NCBI RefSeq assembly: GCF_001625215.2 | Contig: NC_030385.2 | Coordinates: 41,131,598-41,195,597 of the forward strand | From: Daucus carota subsp. sativus | Taxonomy: Eukaryota > Streptophyta > Magnoliopsida > Apiales > Apiaceae | Length of the DNA stretch: 64,000 nt | Direction: 5' to 3' | In this document: positions 63,559-64,000 of the stretch, in pieces | Position numbering within the stretch: the stretch's first letter is position 1 | Layout: every line of letters begins with the position of its first letter | The notes under the pieces: generated by a model | What the model was told of the DNA's origin: nothing | Seen by the model: the letters and a program-made list of their open reading frames with translations, nothing else | Databases searched by the model: none | Position numbers and translations under genes: made by a program

Positions 63559-63840
63559 TTATCGAGGTTCAAGGACCGTGATAGTCAATTGGTTAGACGA
63601 AGAATCTGGATCATGAAATGTTCTTTCCATAAAGAATCCAGGTTGTTTAGGATGAGGCAGAGCAATGCTACTGCTCAACATCAGAACCACATGAGACATA
63701 CTAGGTCTATCAGCTGGATGTTGTTGAACGCACAATAATCCAATCTGAATAACTCGAAACACTTCAGCATGGTTGCATGACTCCGATATTGCCTCATCCA
63801 CAAGTCCCAAAAGCTTGTCTTCTTTGTAACTTGTCCATGC
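63559..63840 (-). CDS. Receptor-like Ser/Thr kinase (probably G-type lectin S-receptor or cysteine-rich type), last exon only
   Basis: Partial gene; the rest lies beyond the right edge. The exon opens after a CTCTTTCAG acceptor with AWTSYKEDKLLGLVDE and runs 93 residues to a TGA. It covers the kinase C-lobe end: subdomain XI with IGLLCVQQHPADRPSMSHVV, then LPHPKQPGFF and the tail ending TVLEPR, typical of SD1-type and DUF26 receptor kinases. The codon phase at the acceptor (in frame with A-W) matches the usual intron position in these genes. The extracellular domain cannot be seen, so ligand and subclass are open. It would be a plasma-membrane kinase. Confidence 0.85.
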   Translation of the reverse strand, partial: AWTSYKEDKLLGLVDEAISESCNHAEVFRVIQIGLLCVQQHPADRPSMSHVVLMLSSSIALPHPKQPGFFMERTFHDPDSSSNQLTITVLEPR

Positions 63841-64000
63841 CTGAAAGAGATAACATGTCACTGATGACCGAGGATGAGCCTAAGGCAAAGTATAAGCACA
63901 GACGGATCTAGTAAGAGGCACGGAGGACACGTGTCCCCCTAAATTATTATTTTTGACATTTTTCGCCATTTTAAAGAAGTGTGCCCCTGGGGACAAGTAT
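63841..64000. other. Receptor-kinase intron with a repeat fragment at the window edge
   Basis: The expected preceding kinase exon (activation loop and APE region) is not in these 160 bases. From about 63900 the DNA reads ACGGATCTAGTAAGAGGCAC and CACGTGTCCCCCT, then GTGCCCCTGGGGACA. This resembles the CGGATCTAG dispersed repeat type, cut by the window end. Confidence 0.5.

Overview
The window is nuclear DNA of a flowering plant, most likely a eudicot. The genes have many GT-AG introns, their proteins match well-known plant families end to end, and the intergenic DNA is AT-rich and full of small DNA transposons. An asterid or Apiaceae-like source is only a guess. There is no operon-like organisation, bacterial or viral gene set, CRISPR array, rRNA gene or recognisable tRNA gene. 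I joined exons by hand from splice sites and family knowledge. Every complete gene model keeps its reading frame across all junctions.

Layout. At 1-1190 there is a GAGCTCG-rich inverted-repeat element with a smaller MITE inserted in it. At 4013-7214 (minus) lies a nine-exon CSLA glucomannan synthase of 539 aa. From 7.3 to 19.8 kb I find no convincing gene. This stretch holds Stowaway-, Tourist- and Mutator-like MITEs, one with an 11-bp target duplication. From 19.8 to 32.2 kb is a graveyard of non-autonomous Helitrons, with eight convincing and one degraded 3' ends (hairpin then CTAG), several head to tail. It contains an 84-bp minisatellite and one unidentified gene-like block at about 22.9-24.2 kb.

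The right half is gene-rich. It holds a 19-exon myotubularin phosphoinositide 3-phosphatase (32443-45848, plus, 857 aa); a two-exon small single-span protein of unknown function (47347-50176, minus, 126 aa); a DUF455 ferritin-like protein (50879-52401, plus, 305 aa); the GT64 enzyme GINT1, which glycosylates inositol phosphorylceramide (53333-57387, minus, 737 aa); the phytol kinase VTE5 (59653-62283, minus, 294 aa); and the last exon of a receptor-like kinase (63559-63840, minus) that runs off the right edge.

The genes do not form one pathway. CSLA makes cell-wall mannan in the Golgi, GINT1 makes Golgi sphingolipid head groups, myotubularin removes 3-phosphates from endomembrane phosphoinositides, and VTE5 recycles chlorophyll phytol for tocopherol in plastids. 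From memory, the order VTE5-GINT1-DUF455-myotubularin resembles a block on Arabidopsis chromosome 5, so this looks like old conserved microsynteny beside a repeat-swollen interval.
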